The notes under the pieces were generated by a model. It was not told the DNA's origin and searched no databases. It saw only the letters and a program-made list of their open reading frames with translations. The position numbers and the translations under genes are program-made. From Chrysomallon squamiferum (Eukaryota; Mollusca; Gastropoda; Neomphalida; Peltospiridae), in the NCBI GenBank assembly GCA_012295275.1, contig CM022677.1, positions 26,022,544 to 26,067,543 of the forward strand: a DNA stretch of 45,000 bases, given 5' to 3'. Shown one piece after another: positions 1 through 14,410 of the stretch (position 1 is the first letter of the stretch; each line of letters starts with the position of its first letter).

Positions 1-130
1 GATGAGTAAAACAAAGAACTGTGCAAACCAGGATGTGAAAACAAAACTTATCAAACACACACTCACATTACACACAGACATCTTTCCTATTTCATATCTC
101 TCTACCACCATCCATTTTCTCTTTCCTGTA

Positions 131-189
<59 letters not shown>

Positions 190-660
190 ATGCTTGCTTT
201 CTCTTTCTCATATACAGTGAAAATTTGACAGTGCATTCTCTAAATTGGATTCATAAGAAAACAAATATTTCCACTATTTTACATTTCTCTCATTCCCATA
301 CACTAAACAGACACCCATACCCACACCCACCCACCCACCCAGACACACACACACACACACACACACAAACACTTATAAAACTAACATAACACATTCAATT
401 ACACATCAGTCAGATATCATCTCTTTGTTTGAACATCTGACAGATACTGGCATCATCATTTCATTACTTCCCTGTTAGCACAAGCAACAATTGAAAAGAT
501 TACTTCATGACTAGTTCTTTTGTCAAAACCAAAAGAATGACAAGCAGTTCCTGTATAAAGTTTCTGTAAGTTCTCCGGTCAGTGTAAATAATTGAAGAGT
601 AGCATGTTTGGAATGTTAATTTACTCTTATTTTTATACGTAATGAAATAAAATGTCATCA
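1..660. repeat. Intergenic DNA with (CT)n and (AC)n microsatellites
   Basis: A pure CT tract runs from about 133 to 184 and an AC tract from about 342 to 366, within otherwise AT-rich unique sequence. Reading frames through these tracts give only Leu-Ser or Thr-His runs and are not genes. I see no splice-bounded exon here. Confidence 0.8.
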
Positions 661-682
661 CATTAAGTGTATTTTAAGTTTG

Positions 683-734
<52 letters not shown>

Positions 735-763
735 GTAATCACATTAAGTGTATTTTAAGTTTG

Positions 764-800
<37 letters not shown>

Positions 801-804
801 GTAA
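658..804. repeat. Duplicated segment carrying (TAA)n
   Basis: A ~25-bp lead sequence (cacattaagtgtattttaag) followed by a long ATA/TAA run occurs twice back to back, at about 659-735 and 739-803. The tract and its flank were copied together, so this is a compound tandem duplication rather than two independent microsatellites. Confidence 0.75.
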
Positions 805-849
805 TAAAAATAACAATTAAGATAAAAGCAAATGTGTTTAATTTACAAG

Positions 850-1045
850 TGTCTATGGGTGTGTGTGTATGTATGTATGTAGATATGTGTGTGTGTGTGT
901 GTGTGTGAGTATGTGTTTATGTATGTAGATATGTGTTTGTGTGTATGTGTATATATATTTATATATATATATATATATACATGTTTTGTGTATGTGTGTG
1001 TGTGTGTGTGTGTGTGTTGTGTATGGGTGTGTATGTATACATATA
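850..1045. repeat. (GT)n / (TA)n / GTAT-rich tract
   Basis: Alternating GT, GTAT and TA runs fill this stretch. No coding signal survives outside the repeat. Confidence 0.8.
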
Positions 1046-1167
1046 TATGAACTGTTAAAACTGGGGTTAAAAGCAAAGTATAAGTAATACGTACCTACAC
1101 AGTGTCATTCAGTAAACTTGGGTTTGTCTATAAATTAACATTACACACGGACTGCCACAAATGTGAA

Positions 1168-1327
1168 TGCAAGGCCTGGGAAACACCAGGCTATGTCTGA
1201 ACTATAAATAGCCTGGCAAATCTCCAGCCTCTCACTTTACCCACTGACTGGTACAAGCCTGAATAAGCAAGGCCTGGGAAACACCAGGCTATGTCTCAAC
1301 TAAAAATAGCCTGGCAAATCTCCAGCC
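1168..1327. repeat. Two direct copies of a ~61-bp unit
   Basis: Copies at 1168-1230 and 1267-1327 are nearly identical. Each starts aaggcctgggaaacaccagg and ends in ctccagcct, with 36 bp between them. Each copy also contains the inverted pair gcctgg/ccaggc, so it could fold. They could be remnants of a small interspersed element; no terminal repeats or target duplications are obvious. Confidence 0.7.
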
Positions 1328-1329
1328 TG

Positions 1330-1974
1330 TCAGATTGCTGGCTTCCTGATCTGTGATACAAGTGTGTATTGAAACACTGCCCGAACACTGGCGTCAGTAC
1401 TTTCACAACAATAAAGTTACATATTACCCTCTATAATCACACAAACACTGTTATTAATAAAATTATATAATCACACTTTATAACTACAAACAGTTTGTTA
1501 ATAATAAAGTTATACTGTTAATTGGTTAGTAATAGCAGATACATTTTTTTTTTAAATGTTTCAGTAAATAGTTGTATAACCATCAGCTCACTGAGTTCTT
1601 TTATACTTTGTAATAATAAACTTCTCTTATTACTATACATGTATACATGTACACACATAAAAAACACATACTACACACTATACCCATACCCATAAACACC
1701 CAAACACAAACACACATTATTCACATGTGTACAATAACCTGTGTATGTGTTTAAGCAATATTTGTATAATTATAAGACCACATTCTCTCACTAATATAAA
1801 CACACACACAGTTATACGTAACCAGAGTACACAGATGTGCAATATATTTACACTGCTGTATGTTAAATATTCAAATTAGCAGACAGTTCTATTAAAAACA
1901 AAAGCAAAAAAACAACACTACAGACTGTCACAGTGAGACCAGCTCTTCTGTCATATTAACAAGTCAAAAAACGG
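1330..1974. other. Unique AT-rich intergenic DNA
   Basis: No open frame with splice signals, RNA gene or long repeat is seen. Short AC-rich runs occur near 1680-1710 and 1800. Confidence 0.5.
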
Positions 1975-2335
1975 TCTGTCTATTAGTCTGTGTGTTTATA
2001 TGTCTATTAGTCTGTGTGTTTATGTCCATTAGTCTGTGTGTTTATGTCCATTAGTCTGTGTGTTTATGTCCAGTAAATCTGTGTTTATATGTCCATTAGT
2101 TTGTGTGTTTGTATCCATTAGTCTCTGTGTTTATATATCCAGTAGTCTCTGTGTTTATATATCCAGTAGTCTCTGTGTTTATATGTCCAGTAGTCTGTGT
2201 GTTTGTATGTCCATTAGTTTGTGTGTTTGTATCCATTAGTCTCTGTGTTTATATATCCAGTAGTCTCTGTGTTTATATAGCCAGTAGTCTGTGTGTTTAT
2301 GTGTCCAGTAGTCTGTGTGTTTGTATGTCCATTCA
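1975..2335. repeat. Minisatellite of ~24-29 bp units
   Basis: About 14 degenerate units of the form tgtccattagtctgtgtgtt, with variants ccagtagtctctgtgtttat, lie in tandem. The apparent ORFs here are Cys/Val-rich translations of the repeat and not genes. Confidence 0.85.
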
Positions 2336-2439
2336 TTGAACTCACTGTGTTTGTCCTGCAATCTGTCATGATTATTTTTCAGCTATTTATGTTCACCGTT
2401 TCATCAATTATACAGTAACAACATGTTTACATGTGTGTA

Positions 2440-2575
2440 TGTAGGTCTGCTTGTTTGTGTGTATGTGTGTATGAAACATACTGGCAGAGAAATAGTTACT
2501 TAATACAAAAAACACAGCAAAGAAACCATAAACTTTAAAGTGAATCTTAAAGTTTCCTAGAGAATATGTGTGTGT

Positions 2576-2621
<46 letters not shown>

Positions 2622-2640
2622 GTTTGTGTGTTTGTGAATG
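2440..2640. repeat. (GT)n microsatellite region
   Basis: The main GT run is about 2571-2620, with shorter GTAT runs on either side. Minus-strand ORFs through it are His/Thr repeats only. Confidence 0.85.
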
Positions 2641-2852
2641 TGCATGTGTATGCATATGAAGGCAGTTTTTGTAAAACATGCATCACATTTCTCAGTTTTG
2701 TTATATTACACTTGTTCATATCAAATAACAGTATTTTAGTTAAACAGAAATATCAGTTGGAGTGTTCAAAATTCACAGGTATATTATTAACTTGTAAACA
2801 GTAATAATTTGCAATACAAACATAAATACCTGGCTTATTTCACTTTGTTCAG

Positions 2853-2872
2853 AGGTCAGAGGTCAGAGGTCA
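2853..2872 (+). promoter_or_regulatory. Three AGGTCA half-sites in DR1 spacing
   Basis: Three perfect AGGTCA hexamers lie at 2853-2858, 2860-2865 and 2867-2872, each separated by one G. Direct repeats with 1-bp spacing are the classic site for RXR, HNF4 or COUP-TF type nuclear receptors. It could equally be a chance 7-bp tandem repeat, and no gene start is close. Confidence 0.3.
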
Positions 2873-2939
2873 CCACATCAGAGGAGGTTTCAGAAAGTCT
2901 GCATTTTAAAAAACAACAAAACATTCAGTGTAACTGTTT

Positions 2940-3375
2940 AAATAATGTGTAACTTCACAACTTTATTTAAGTTCAATATATACACTGTGTAACTTTATAA
3001 CTTTATTTAAGTTCAATATGTACACTGTAACTTTATAACTTTATTTAAGTTCAATATGTACACTGTGTAACTTCACAACTTTATTTAAGTTCAATATGTA
3101 CACTGTGTAACTTCACAACTTTATTTAAGTTCAATATGTACACTGTGTAACTTCACAACTTTATTTAAGTTCAATATATATACTGTAACTTTATAACTAT
3201 TTAAGTTCATTTTATACACTATAAGTTCATGACTATTTAAGTTCAATATCTATACTGTAACTTTATAACTTTATTTAAGTTCATTTTATACACTGTAACT
3301 TTATAACTTTATTTATGTTCAATATATACAGTGTAACTTTATAACTATTTAAGTTCATTTTATATACTGTGTAAC
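2940..3375. repeat. Minisatellite of ~41-bp units
   Basis: About eleven units of the pattern 'cactgtgtaacttcacaact ... ttatttaagttcaatatgta' lie in tandem. The central copies (3040-3175) are nearly identical and the copies degrade to the right. No coding content. Confidence 0.85.
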
Positions 3376-4035
3376 TTTAATTCAATATATGTAATTTTAT
3401 TTCAGTAAATTGTGTGACTTTATCTTAATATAAACTGTACAATCTTTAAAACAAGTAACTACTAAAATATCGCCAGTCTAATTAAAGAAATAACTTTGTT
3501 ATTAAGCCTATAGTTATTAGAATGTAGAATAACAAGAATACTGTAACACAGCAATGTTAACAAAATTGTTATCATCTTATAATTTAACTGTTATTACATT
3601 TTAACAGTACTACATTTAAAATAGATAATAGTACTTAACTGCAACACCAATGTATTTTAACAAAGAATGTAAAAAGAACTAATATGTCTACCTTTTCTTA
3701 CACTACTAGTTACTAGGTACTAGGTGCAAATACTTAACTAAATACTAAAAATAAAACATGATGCACAAATAAAAATAAAAAATGTTGAATTTCCTGAAAA
3801 AGAAATAAAGAAAAACAAAAAAAAGAATTTCCTTAGACAGAAAAAAAAGTTTAATGTCCTTAAACTTCAGGGTGATGTGTCCTGCTATGTTTTTAACTTT
3901 CCTGAATGCTGGACTCTGTTATAGTGACCACTGCATGTATCTAATTACTACACACAATACTAATCATTTACACAAAATCAATAAACAGTTAATATTGAAC
4001 TGTCCAGAGTAAACAGATCTGTATATTAAAATGTA
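3376..4035. other. Unique AT-rich intergenic DNA
   Basis: Nothing coding is supported. On the minus strand a short coding-like stretch near 3855-3925 has no usable acceptor-donor pair and was not accepted as an exon. The 3' end of the small minus-strand gene that starts at 6681 may fall here. Confidence 0.4.
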
Positions 4036-4037
4036 TG

Positions 4038-4140
<103 letters not shown>

Positions 4141-4217
4141 ATAATAAATATTTAAAAGAAAATGTAATTTGTTTTAAAAACTGTGTAGCCTGTCACTGAT
4201 TTAAGATAAAAGAAAAT

Positions 4218-6681
<2,464 letters not shown>

Positions 6682-6689
6682 GGTGCTGT

Positions 6690-6880
6690 ACTGCGGATCT
6701 GGGTCACACATACCAGAGTCGCTAGCCTGAGTTAACACATCACTTGTAGACTTCAAACTCTTTCTTAACTCTCGTCCTAGCTCGCTCTACACTTACACAC
6801 CAGCTGCAGAGCTGTGGTACACCTCACAACATTTCTACACAGTCCACTGTACACTCGTCTAAGTGTGCAGCTCTCTGTGT
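6690..6880 (-). promoter_or_regulatory. Probable 5' UTR and promoter region of the small gene
   Basis: Unique, less AT-rich sequence directly upstream of the ATG at 6681, with no microsatellite. There is no clear TATA box. Assigned only from position and composition. Confidence 0.25.
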
Positions 6881-6899
6881 CACATGACAAATGTAGGTT

Positions 6900-7800
6900 T
6901 TTTTGTAATATCTATCTATGTGATGGGATAATAAGAGGAGACTTGATAAAAGATTTATTTATTTACTTTTTAAGATAAAACACTAATGAATAGCAGTATT
7001 CCAGCTGTAAGGATCTGAACTTGGTGACATGGGGTATGGTAATAAAATGGCACTGGAGAAAAAGTCAGATTATGGACTGTTCACCCTTGATGGCAAACAG
7101 TTGTAGTAACAGACATGGAATCCCAGAATTGAAAATTTGTGTTGTGTTTCTCATCCTTCTGTGTGGAAACTGATTCAGGCAGAAGCTGCCCAAGTCAGTA
7201 CAAGCCTCCTTGCAAGCTTTTCAAATGTGTAACCAACCACAGACTTGACTTCATCAGTTATGTGTGGACAGACAAGATGGGAGCAAGACTGTTGATGAGT
7301 TCGATCAAGTAGCTGGTCACAACTTCTGCTGGAAACCTCATGGTAATCAAACCAAGTGCTTGAATGATGCAATGTATATTGTATTTTAAAATGTGATAAA
7401 AATGTGATAACTGTGATATTAAACTCTCAAATAATCGGGTACTTTGTTAAGCAAAACCAAGTGGTTAAGTGATATACTATATATTAACATAAACATGTGT
7501 AGTAATATTGCAATGAATAAATTGTATTTTCAAAAGTACTTTTAAGGGTTTTTTTGTTGGGGGGGGGTTAAGCAACTATACAGAAAAAAATAAATAGGGT
7601 GCCATTTTTTTTTCCAAATATGGACAGTGTTATTTCTTCCAGGTGACTTTTTTCTAGTCCATTTTTTCCTACACTTACACAGACACTTGTAATTATCTGC
7701 AGTATTATCTTTTTTATTCTAACCAATATTCCACTGAGAACCAGAAACATCAAACATTTCTCTAATGAGACGACAATTTATTATCTTTTTTATTAACACT
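6900..7800. other. Intergenic DNA with a coding-like fragment at 7175-7372
   Basis: A 65-codon minus-strand frame ends at 7175. It has mixed amino-acid composition, unlike the repeat ORFs, but no recognisable domain and no clear splice sites. It may be a decayed exon or an element remnant. Around it the sequence is unique, with no other feature. Confidence 0.3.
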
Positions 7801-7830
7801 AGTACTTTAAATAATTACAATAATAACAGA

Positions 7831-7864
<34 letters not shown>

Positions 7865-8330
7865 GTTGTAGCAGTAGTAATAACAGTAGTAAAAATAATT
7901 ACAATAATAACAATAGTAGTAGTAAAATATGGTATAAATTTGCCAGACATGAGTGAAAGATGACAGAATGGTTTGAATGTTACAAGTTTGCCAGGCTATG
8001 ACTGCATCAGTAGAACTGAACAGCTGATATTCTCACACAGTTCAGTCTGGATGTGATTCCAGGCACAGACCAGTCACCTCAGTGTACTTGTATCTGTTTC
8101 AACTCATTACTTAAAACAGCGATTAAAAAAATAATAAATAAATAAATATTGCTTCCTAATGGTAATAATAAAACAGAAATGTGTTATTGTATATCATTAC
8201 AACTACTACTACTACCTCTAGTACTATACCACTACCACCACTACTACTATTACTATTACTACGACTACCACCACTACTACTATTACTACTAATATTACTA
8301 CCATTGCTACTATCACCACCACCAAACTAC
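7800..8330. repeat. (ATA)n, (AGT)n and (ACT)n microsatellites
   Basis: An ATA/AAT run at about 7825-7860 is followed by CAG/TAG-type trinucleotides. An ACT/ACC trinucleotide tract lies at about 8200-8335. The stretch between them (7940-8110) is unique. Confidence 0.8.
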
Positions 8331-8339
8331 TACAACTGT

Positions 8340-9360
8340 TTGAAATTTGTTATATTCAGATGTCACATCAGCAAATGTTATTTCATTTTAATTCATACAG
8401 CAGAGAAAAACCTGTATTTCTAAAACAAAAAATAAAATGACTATTTTTTTACTAAAAAAAATAATTCAGACTTGACTGTCCCGGTCAGGTTTTGTAGACA
8501 AACGTAACACAAGTGGTGTAATTGTAATCAAGACTAATATTATTCCCGAATTGTGTTTATATATATATATACATATAAAATAATACGAAAATTGTTGTGT
8601 TTTGGTCAAACATAAAATGTATTTTATAATCCTTTAAGGAATAAATGTTTAGCCTTTTTCAAATGATAATTTTTTTCATGACATTTTCAAGATCTGTTTA
8701 AAGAGAAGCTGTTTTTGCCAAACTTTCCACATTAATGGAAGTAAAGTTCTGTATTTCCAAAATGTCCTGAATTCTGAATGAACCATCCTGCCAGAGTTAA
8801 TACAACATTAGAACTGGAAAAATATTTTTATTTATTTATTTATTTATTTATTTTTTTTTTATTTTTTTTTTTGACAGAGAAGAAGAAACCTAACTTACAG
8901 ACCTGTGTGTTACATGCTGACTCCTGTTTGTCTCTCAATTTAATAAACTAAACAGGGTGACAGGGTGACAGGTGACTACACTAAAGCATGAAACTGATAA
9001 AGTGCTATTTTTTTAAAAACTATGTTGTGTTGAAAGTAAACACATCAAAGATTAACACAAAACTGACATTGTTTAGTATCTTACACTTTTTAACTCATTT
9101 CAAGAAAGACAATCTGTAGTTAGAAATATTTAATTAAAAAAACATCAACATACACAGACATACTATACATACAATACTAACAAACACAGACATACTATAC
9201 ATACAATACTAACAAACATATCATGAACATGAACACACAATACACACACACACACAGACACACAGAAAACATACACCTACTATACAGAAAACACACAACA
9301 CGAACAAACACATCCATGCACACACACGTATATATATATATTTAAATTTTACATCAAGTA
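8340..9360. other. AT-rich intergenic DNA
   Basis: Contains a (TTTA)n run near 8827-8851, poly-T runs, and a 29-bp direct repeat (catactatacatacaatactaacaaacac type) near 9155-9220. No exon is supported. Confidence 0.5.
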
Positions 9361-9618
9361 AATGAAATCTCACAGGTTGGATGCTGAATCAGACTTGGCT
9401 CAGTCTGCAACTTTCTTTTGTAATAAAACTCTTTAATATGGTTGCCATTACAAATGTTTGAAACACTATGAAGAGAAAAGAGAACAATAGATGTTTTGTT
9501 TTCACAAGTAAACACAGATCTGTCACTGGGCAGGTGTAGGAAATGAAACCCTGATCACACTGGGAGTTCAGGACTTGCTAATTCTGTCCAGATGAAATTT
9601 TCACTGACACAGAGCTGA

Positions 9619-9806
9619 TTTAAAAACTTAAAAATTTGTTTGCCACTTAAGAGTATCTTCTATTTCAAAGTGACTGGAAGTTCTGGAGATGTTGATGTTT
9701 ACAGGGACAGAGACAAACAGAGACAAGAGCTGCAGGATGTTTGTGAAGTAGTTAGTGATGAAAACCAGAACCAGAATAAGTCAGTAGATTGTTTTCAGTA
9801 CTGTTA
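9619..9806 (+). other. Coding-like open frame without a start codon
   Basis: From the in-frame stop at about 9616 the plus strand stays open for about 62 codons, to a TAG near 9806. The frame has mixed composition, including FYFKVTGSSGDVDVYRDRD and a run of Gln, Glu and Asp residues, and ends in DCFQYC. It is not a repeat translation. No matching acceptor or upstream exon was found and no family is recognised, so it may be an orphan or decayed exon. Confidence 0.2.
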
Positions 9807-9869
9807 GTTTTACCTGGATGTCAAAATGTGATGTATACACAAAAAGACAGTCACATTTAAAAACTGGCA

Positions 9870-10275
9870 ATACTACTACTACTACTAATAAAAATAATAA
9901 TAATAATAATAGTAATAAAAAATCATTATTTTTCTAAATCAAGTAATAACTATTGCATTTTAAATCAAGTAATAACTACTGCAGTTTAATTCAAATAAAA
10001 ACTATTGCAGTCTAAATCAAGTAATAACTATTGTATTTAAAAATAATAGGTATTGTATTTAAATCAAGTAATAACTATTGTATTTCAAATCAAGTAATAG
10101 CTATTGTATTTCAAATCAAGTAATAGCTATTGTATTTAAATCAAGTAATAACTTTTGTATTTAAAACCAAGTAATAACTTTTGTATTGAAAATCAAGTAA
10201 TAGCTATTGTATTTCAAATCAAATAATAATAACCACTGTATTTAAAATCATGTAATAACTGCTGTATTTTAAATA
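9870..10275. repeat. Minisatellite of ~25-bp units
   Basis: About thirteen degenerate units of the form aaatcaagtaataactattg lie in tandem after a short ACT/AAT microsatellite at 9868-9915. Non-coding. Confidence 0.85.
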
Positions 10276-10335
10276 AGAGAATGTATTTAAATCATGTGAT
10301 ACACAGGAAGTGAGAACTCTGAGCCATAGCTGTGG

Positions 10336-10435
10336 GTCTGTCTCACAGTTCACTCAGTTCACTCACAATTCACTCACAATTCACTCAGTTCACTCAGTTC
10401 ACTCACAATTCACTCAGTTCACTCACAATTCTCTG
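10336..10435. repeat. Short tandem array of ~10-bp units
   Basis: Alternating ttcactcagt and ttcactcacaa units, about nine copies. Confidence 0.8.
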
Positions 10436-10549
10436 ACTTGTGACTTTAACTTTCCAGCTGGTAAAAAGAACACATTTTACTTCTGAAACAGCACAGAACT
10501 GACACTTTGACAAACACAGCAGACCATTTTACACACAGAGTCTTTTCAA

Positions 10550-10689
10550 ACAGTCTCACACACACGCACACAGACACAGACACAGACACACACACAGTGA
10601 CACAGCGACACACACACACGCACAAACACAGACACACACACACACAGACAGACACACACACAGACAGACACACACATACAACTCACACA

Positions 10690-10728
<39 letters not shown>

Positions 10729-10850
10729 CAATCATATTCTCAGACAATAATACATACACGTACACATCAAAATAATGACATCTATATAGTGCAGATATGT
10801 CAGTGTATGTCTGTACATGTATCTGTGTGTGTGACTCTGTGTGTAAACAC
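10550..10850. repeat. (AC)n-rich tract
   Basis: AC dinucleotides interrupted by AG and GC. ORFs on both strands here are repeat translations. Confidence 0.9.
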
Positions 10851-11089
10851 ATAAATAACAACAATAGACAAAACATTTCTCTTTAATAAAGGTTTCCTGC
10901 TAGAAAAAAAATCAAAATAATTTTAATTAATATCTTGAATAATCATAGCTAAAAAAATATGAAAGGATATGTTTATGTGCAAGCACATTTTTATAATTTT
11001 TTTTTTTTTTTTACATTTAAAAAAAAAAAGAAAAAAAAACAACAATCTTTCATCACATATGTACTTGAATCCAGTGGTTTTGCAGAAAC

Positions 11090-11320
11090 ATATTAAATTT
11101 GAACTTTACCAGCCCTGGTGACATTTCAACTTAACAAGTGCCATTTCCTCATTCAAACGCAGCCTATCAAATTCAAACAATATCCCAGCCAATTATCCAA
11201 TCAGGCGGCTTGTTATTTAGCAAATGAACTGTAATTATCCAATTATTTTCTCTCTATCAGAATCTCTGACACCTGCTACATGAAAATGGCTGTAATCACT
11301 GTAAATGAGAGGAAAATCGG
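11090..11320. promoter_or_regulatory. Unique island with homeodomain-like sites (candidate conserved non-coding element)
   Basis: About 230 bp of complex, non-repetitive sequence between poly-A/T tracts. It has clustered TAATTA/CCAATTA cores (AATTATCCAAT at about 11187 and AATTATCCAATTATT at about 11232) and no open frame. Its composition resembles conserved enhancers. No alignment was possible. Confidence 0.3.
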
Positions 11321-11379
11321 TTTGGTGTAATTTGTGGGAAAATTTATGTAATTTCTTGTTGTGGTGGCCTGCATAACAA

Positions 11380-11410
<31 letters not shown>

Positions 11411-11639
11411 GAAATTTCTTTGTTAAATTTAATAACAAAAACAGCTTAATATTTAATGATTTTTTTTTTTTTTATAAATATTATAATAAAAGGATAAAGA
11501 AAAAATAATAATAACATTAGTATAATAATGTAAATGAATAAATAAATATTGCATTTTTAACAAAAAAAACAAGAAAAAAAAAAAGAAAAAAAAGATTATA
11601 AATAATAATAATAATAAAAAACCCGTATTAGAACTCACA

Positions 11640-11900
11640 CAAAATCTAGAATGTTGAAAAGAGGAAATGAGATCTGTCCTGGCTTCGGTAATGATAAGCT
11701 TTGCATGCAAATGAAAAATATGGATTTCTGCAACTCAAACTGCTGAAACCTGTCAGACAGAACCAGTGTCCAGGTTTATCATAAAAACCTTAAAGGACTT
11801 TTGTTTCAATTTGAGAGGAAAGTACCAAAGAATAAAACATGCGATGATTATCATAAATACGACATGGCTAAAAGCATTTTACACAAACTGGTGAAAAAAC
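11640..11900. promoter_or_regulatory. Unique island with an octamer site (candidate conserved non-coding element)
   Basis: Complex sequence containing GCATGCAAAT (octamer, POU-type) at about 11703-11712, flanked by homopolymers and AAT repeats. No coding frame. Confidence 0.3.
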
Positions 11901-11959
11901 GAAAATAAAGTTAAAACTGAGAAAAATATATTTATTTCATAGTCTGTATTAATAACAAA

Positions 11960-12240
11960 TCACTGAATTATGTATAATAATAATAATAATAATAATAACA
12001 ATACTAATAAATATAATAACAAAAATAATAATAATAATGCTCTTAAAAACATAAGACAAAAAGTAACAACTCCATAATAATAATAATAAAAATAAATAAA
12101 TTAAAAAAAGCAATGAAAAAAAAAAAAAAAAAAAAACCACGGAAAATAATTTAATAAATATATTACAAAATAGTAGTAATAAAAATCAAAAATACAACCA
12201 TAAAATTGATAAAACATTAAAATAGTGGCAATGTAAAATA
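11960..12240. repeat. (TAA)n / poly-A tract
   Basis: TAA and AAT runs with a poly-A stretch at about 12116-12136. Non-coding. Confidence 0.85.
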
Positions 12241-12284
12241 AAAATAAAAATGACTGAAGCAATTCATTAAATGAGAACAGGTTT

Positions 12285-12510
12285 TAATGCTGTATATAAA
12301 TGCTAGTTGCATTACTGATATTGGCTGTGTCAAGCTGCCTATCTCAGATCTCAACTGTTTGAACGTAATTAACATTAAAATAACTTGGCTGTAGGGTTTG
12401 ATCAGTAATAATTAGTAAGAGAATGAGATGAATTAATCAGAGACAAAAAACAATCTGGTGGTTATTTTAGATGGTGAATTTGATGATTAATGTAACTGAA
12501 TGTTTAAAGT
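12285..12510. promoter_or_regulatory. Unique island with TAATTA-type sites (candidate conserved non-coding element)
   Basis: Non-repetitive sequence with GTAATTAAC, TAATAATTAG and GAATTAATC within 130 bp. It sits between two AAT tracts and has no open frame. Confidence 0.3.
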
Positions 12511-12519
12511 AAATTGAAT

Positions 12520-12524
12520 GTACA

Positions 12525-12561
<37 letters not shown>

Positions 12562-12705
12562 TAATACAAATATAATAATATAACAAAAATAGTAATAATG
12601 ATATAATAATACAATTAATAATAATGATAAAATAAAATTCAAAGTAACAGAATAATAATAATAATAATAATTAAAAAATAAATAATTAATAATAATAAAT
12701 AAAAT
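12520..12705. repeat. (TAA)n microsatellite
   Basis: AAT/TAA runs with A-rich interruptions. Confidence 0.9.
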
Positions 12706-12719
12706 TATTTGTGTACATG

Positions 12720-13260
12720 CCTATAACAACAACATCATTTTTATTGATGTAAGTAAAATATTTACACCAGTATGGGTGAGTGCTGAAAGTGAACGAATTT
12801 TTAAAAATATTGTTCTATATTTGTGTGTGTGTGTTGTGTGTGCGTGCATGCATGCATGTATAAAAGCTGCACATGATGATGACTGACACTTTTCTACGTG
12901 GAGTGTGAATGACTCAAGCATCAAGCAATGACAAATGTATTTTTACAGTTCCCCCCACTCTCCACCCCCCACTGACCCCAGCATGTCAACAGTCATTGTC
13001 TGCTCTACAGCTGATAACAGTAGAGTTGGGGTGCAGAGAACAATGCATCAGTAATGAATAATATCAATCACACACACAGACAGAAATGTGTTAAAAATCT
13101 GCATAGTCAGCGATTTTTAATCTGGATTTCTTGTCTGCATGCATCTGTGAGAAGATGAAAATGAAGATTGTGTCCATATCCTTATGCAAATAGCATGTGT
13201 GTACATGTGTGTGTCTGTGTGTGTGTGTGTGTGTGTATGTCTGTGTGTTATTTATAATTA
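12720..13260. other. Unique intergenic DNA with TATA-like and octamer motifs
   Basis: A TATAAAAG box-like sequence lies at 12859-12866, and a second TATGCAAAT octamer near 13182. GT tracts lie at 12820 and 13200-13250. No coding exon could be linked to the TATA-like site. Confidence 0.35.
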
Positions 13261-13269
13261 CTTCAACAG

Positions 13270-13870
13270 TCTAGCATCATTGATTCCTACACATTGAAAG
13301 TGAATACACAAAACTCAGTTTATTTATACATCAAGGTTCGTTATGAATATTTCCATTGTTTTTTAATAAAAGTTAAAAATAAACCAGTAAGCCTAATATT
13401 TTTTCTTTCACCAAAAAAAAAAAGTAAATAAAAATAAAATAAAATTATATTAAAATAAGAAAGACATAAAAGCTAAAATTAATTTATTATAAAATATTTT
13501 GTTTCACTGAAAGTTAAAAAAGAAAGTTACACTTGTTTTTCTTTAAAATGAACAAATAATGTCTATTATAAAACAATTTCTCTCAAATAAATTAAATAAT
13601 AATAATAGTAATAACCCTGTATTATGTCCAATTAAGCCACAAGATATTGTCAGGTAAATATATCCAGTGTAGATATAAAAACCTAAAACACTGTAACTAT
13701 GGTGACAGGTTTAAAGGTCTGACATTTGGGATGATATTTACATCTAGACCAGTGCTTTTCTAACTGGAAAACATTTTCAGAATTTCTTAATTCTTGAACT
13801 TTTCAAATTTTATATTGTTATAACAGTGATGTACATCATACAAGATAATTCAATAACATGTACATTTTGA

Positions 13871-13924
<54 letters not shown>

Positions 13925-14100
13925 TGAAGATAGACTGATCATAAAAATACATCATATATAATGGTAATAATCATGATGATGAAGATAATTTAAAAAATTG
14001 AAAAAGACTGCAATAATTGTGGAGATATTTTTAAAATACTGCATACTTCATATAAATTATTTTAATCTGTTCTTATCATGTCGTAAGATCATCTTAAAGA
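13270..14100. other. AT-rich intergenic DNA with (ATA)n at 13869-13924
   Basis: The only distinct feature is the pure ATA/TAA run. The rest is AT-rich with no exon. Confidence 0.6.
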
Positions 14101-14104
14101 TGTA

Positions 14105-14410
14105 CAGTTACAGTACTTAGGTATGTGCAGATACTCGCGATTAGCGGCTGCGGTTTCTTACCAATTAGCTGTTCCACAGAAATCGTGTTTTGCATGAGGA
14201 GGGGCACCGTTTGTTCGCTTTTCATTGACTCGTGTTATATTCTTTCCTTGGGATTTTTGCACACAAACTCAGACGGGATATTGATAAATGCTCACGATTT
14301 CGAATATTTTGATTCCGTTGAGTTTTTCTGTGCCTACGCTGCCTTTTAGAAAATTACGAATTTTCAACACGCTTGAACCACTAAAACCAGCTACTGGACA
14401 CGAACGAAAG
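14105..14410 (+). other. Possible first exon of an orphan transcription unit
   Basis: This stretch is richer in CpG than its surroundings and ends in a strong donor (GAAAG then GTAAGTAG at 14411). It contains a 74-codon ORF (14125-14349) rich in Cys and Phe that matches nothing I recognise and may be fortuitous. A pyrimidine-rich acceptor that could pair with the donor lies at 16011 or 16121. The unit may be a non-coding RNA, an orphan gene or a decayed element. Confidence 0.25.

Noticed and set aside
2820-2905. Possible exon on the minus strand with acceptor ATGCAG
   Set aside because: In the phase needed for the small gene it stops after two codons, and the other phases have no partner exon.
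9383-9570. Minus-strand frame with CCP-like text (CDQGFISYTCP)
   Set aside because: The remaining CCP cysteines and the G-x-W motif are missing, and a stop lies just upstream, so similarity to a sushi domain is probably chance.
12859-12866. TATAAAAG as a gene promoter
   Set aside because: No coding exon or donor follows on either strand within reach, so the motif alone does not support a promoter.
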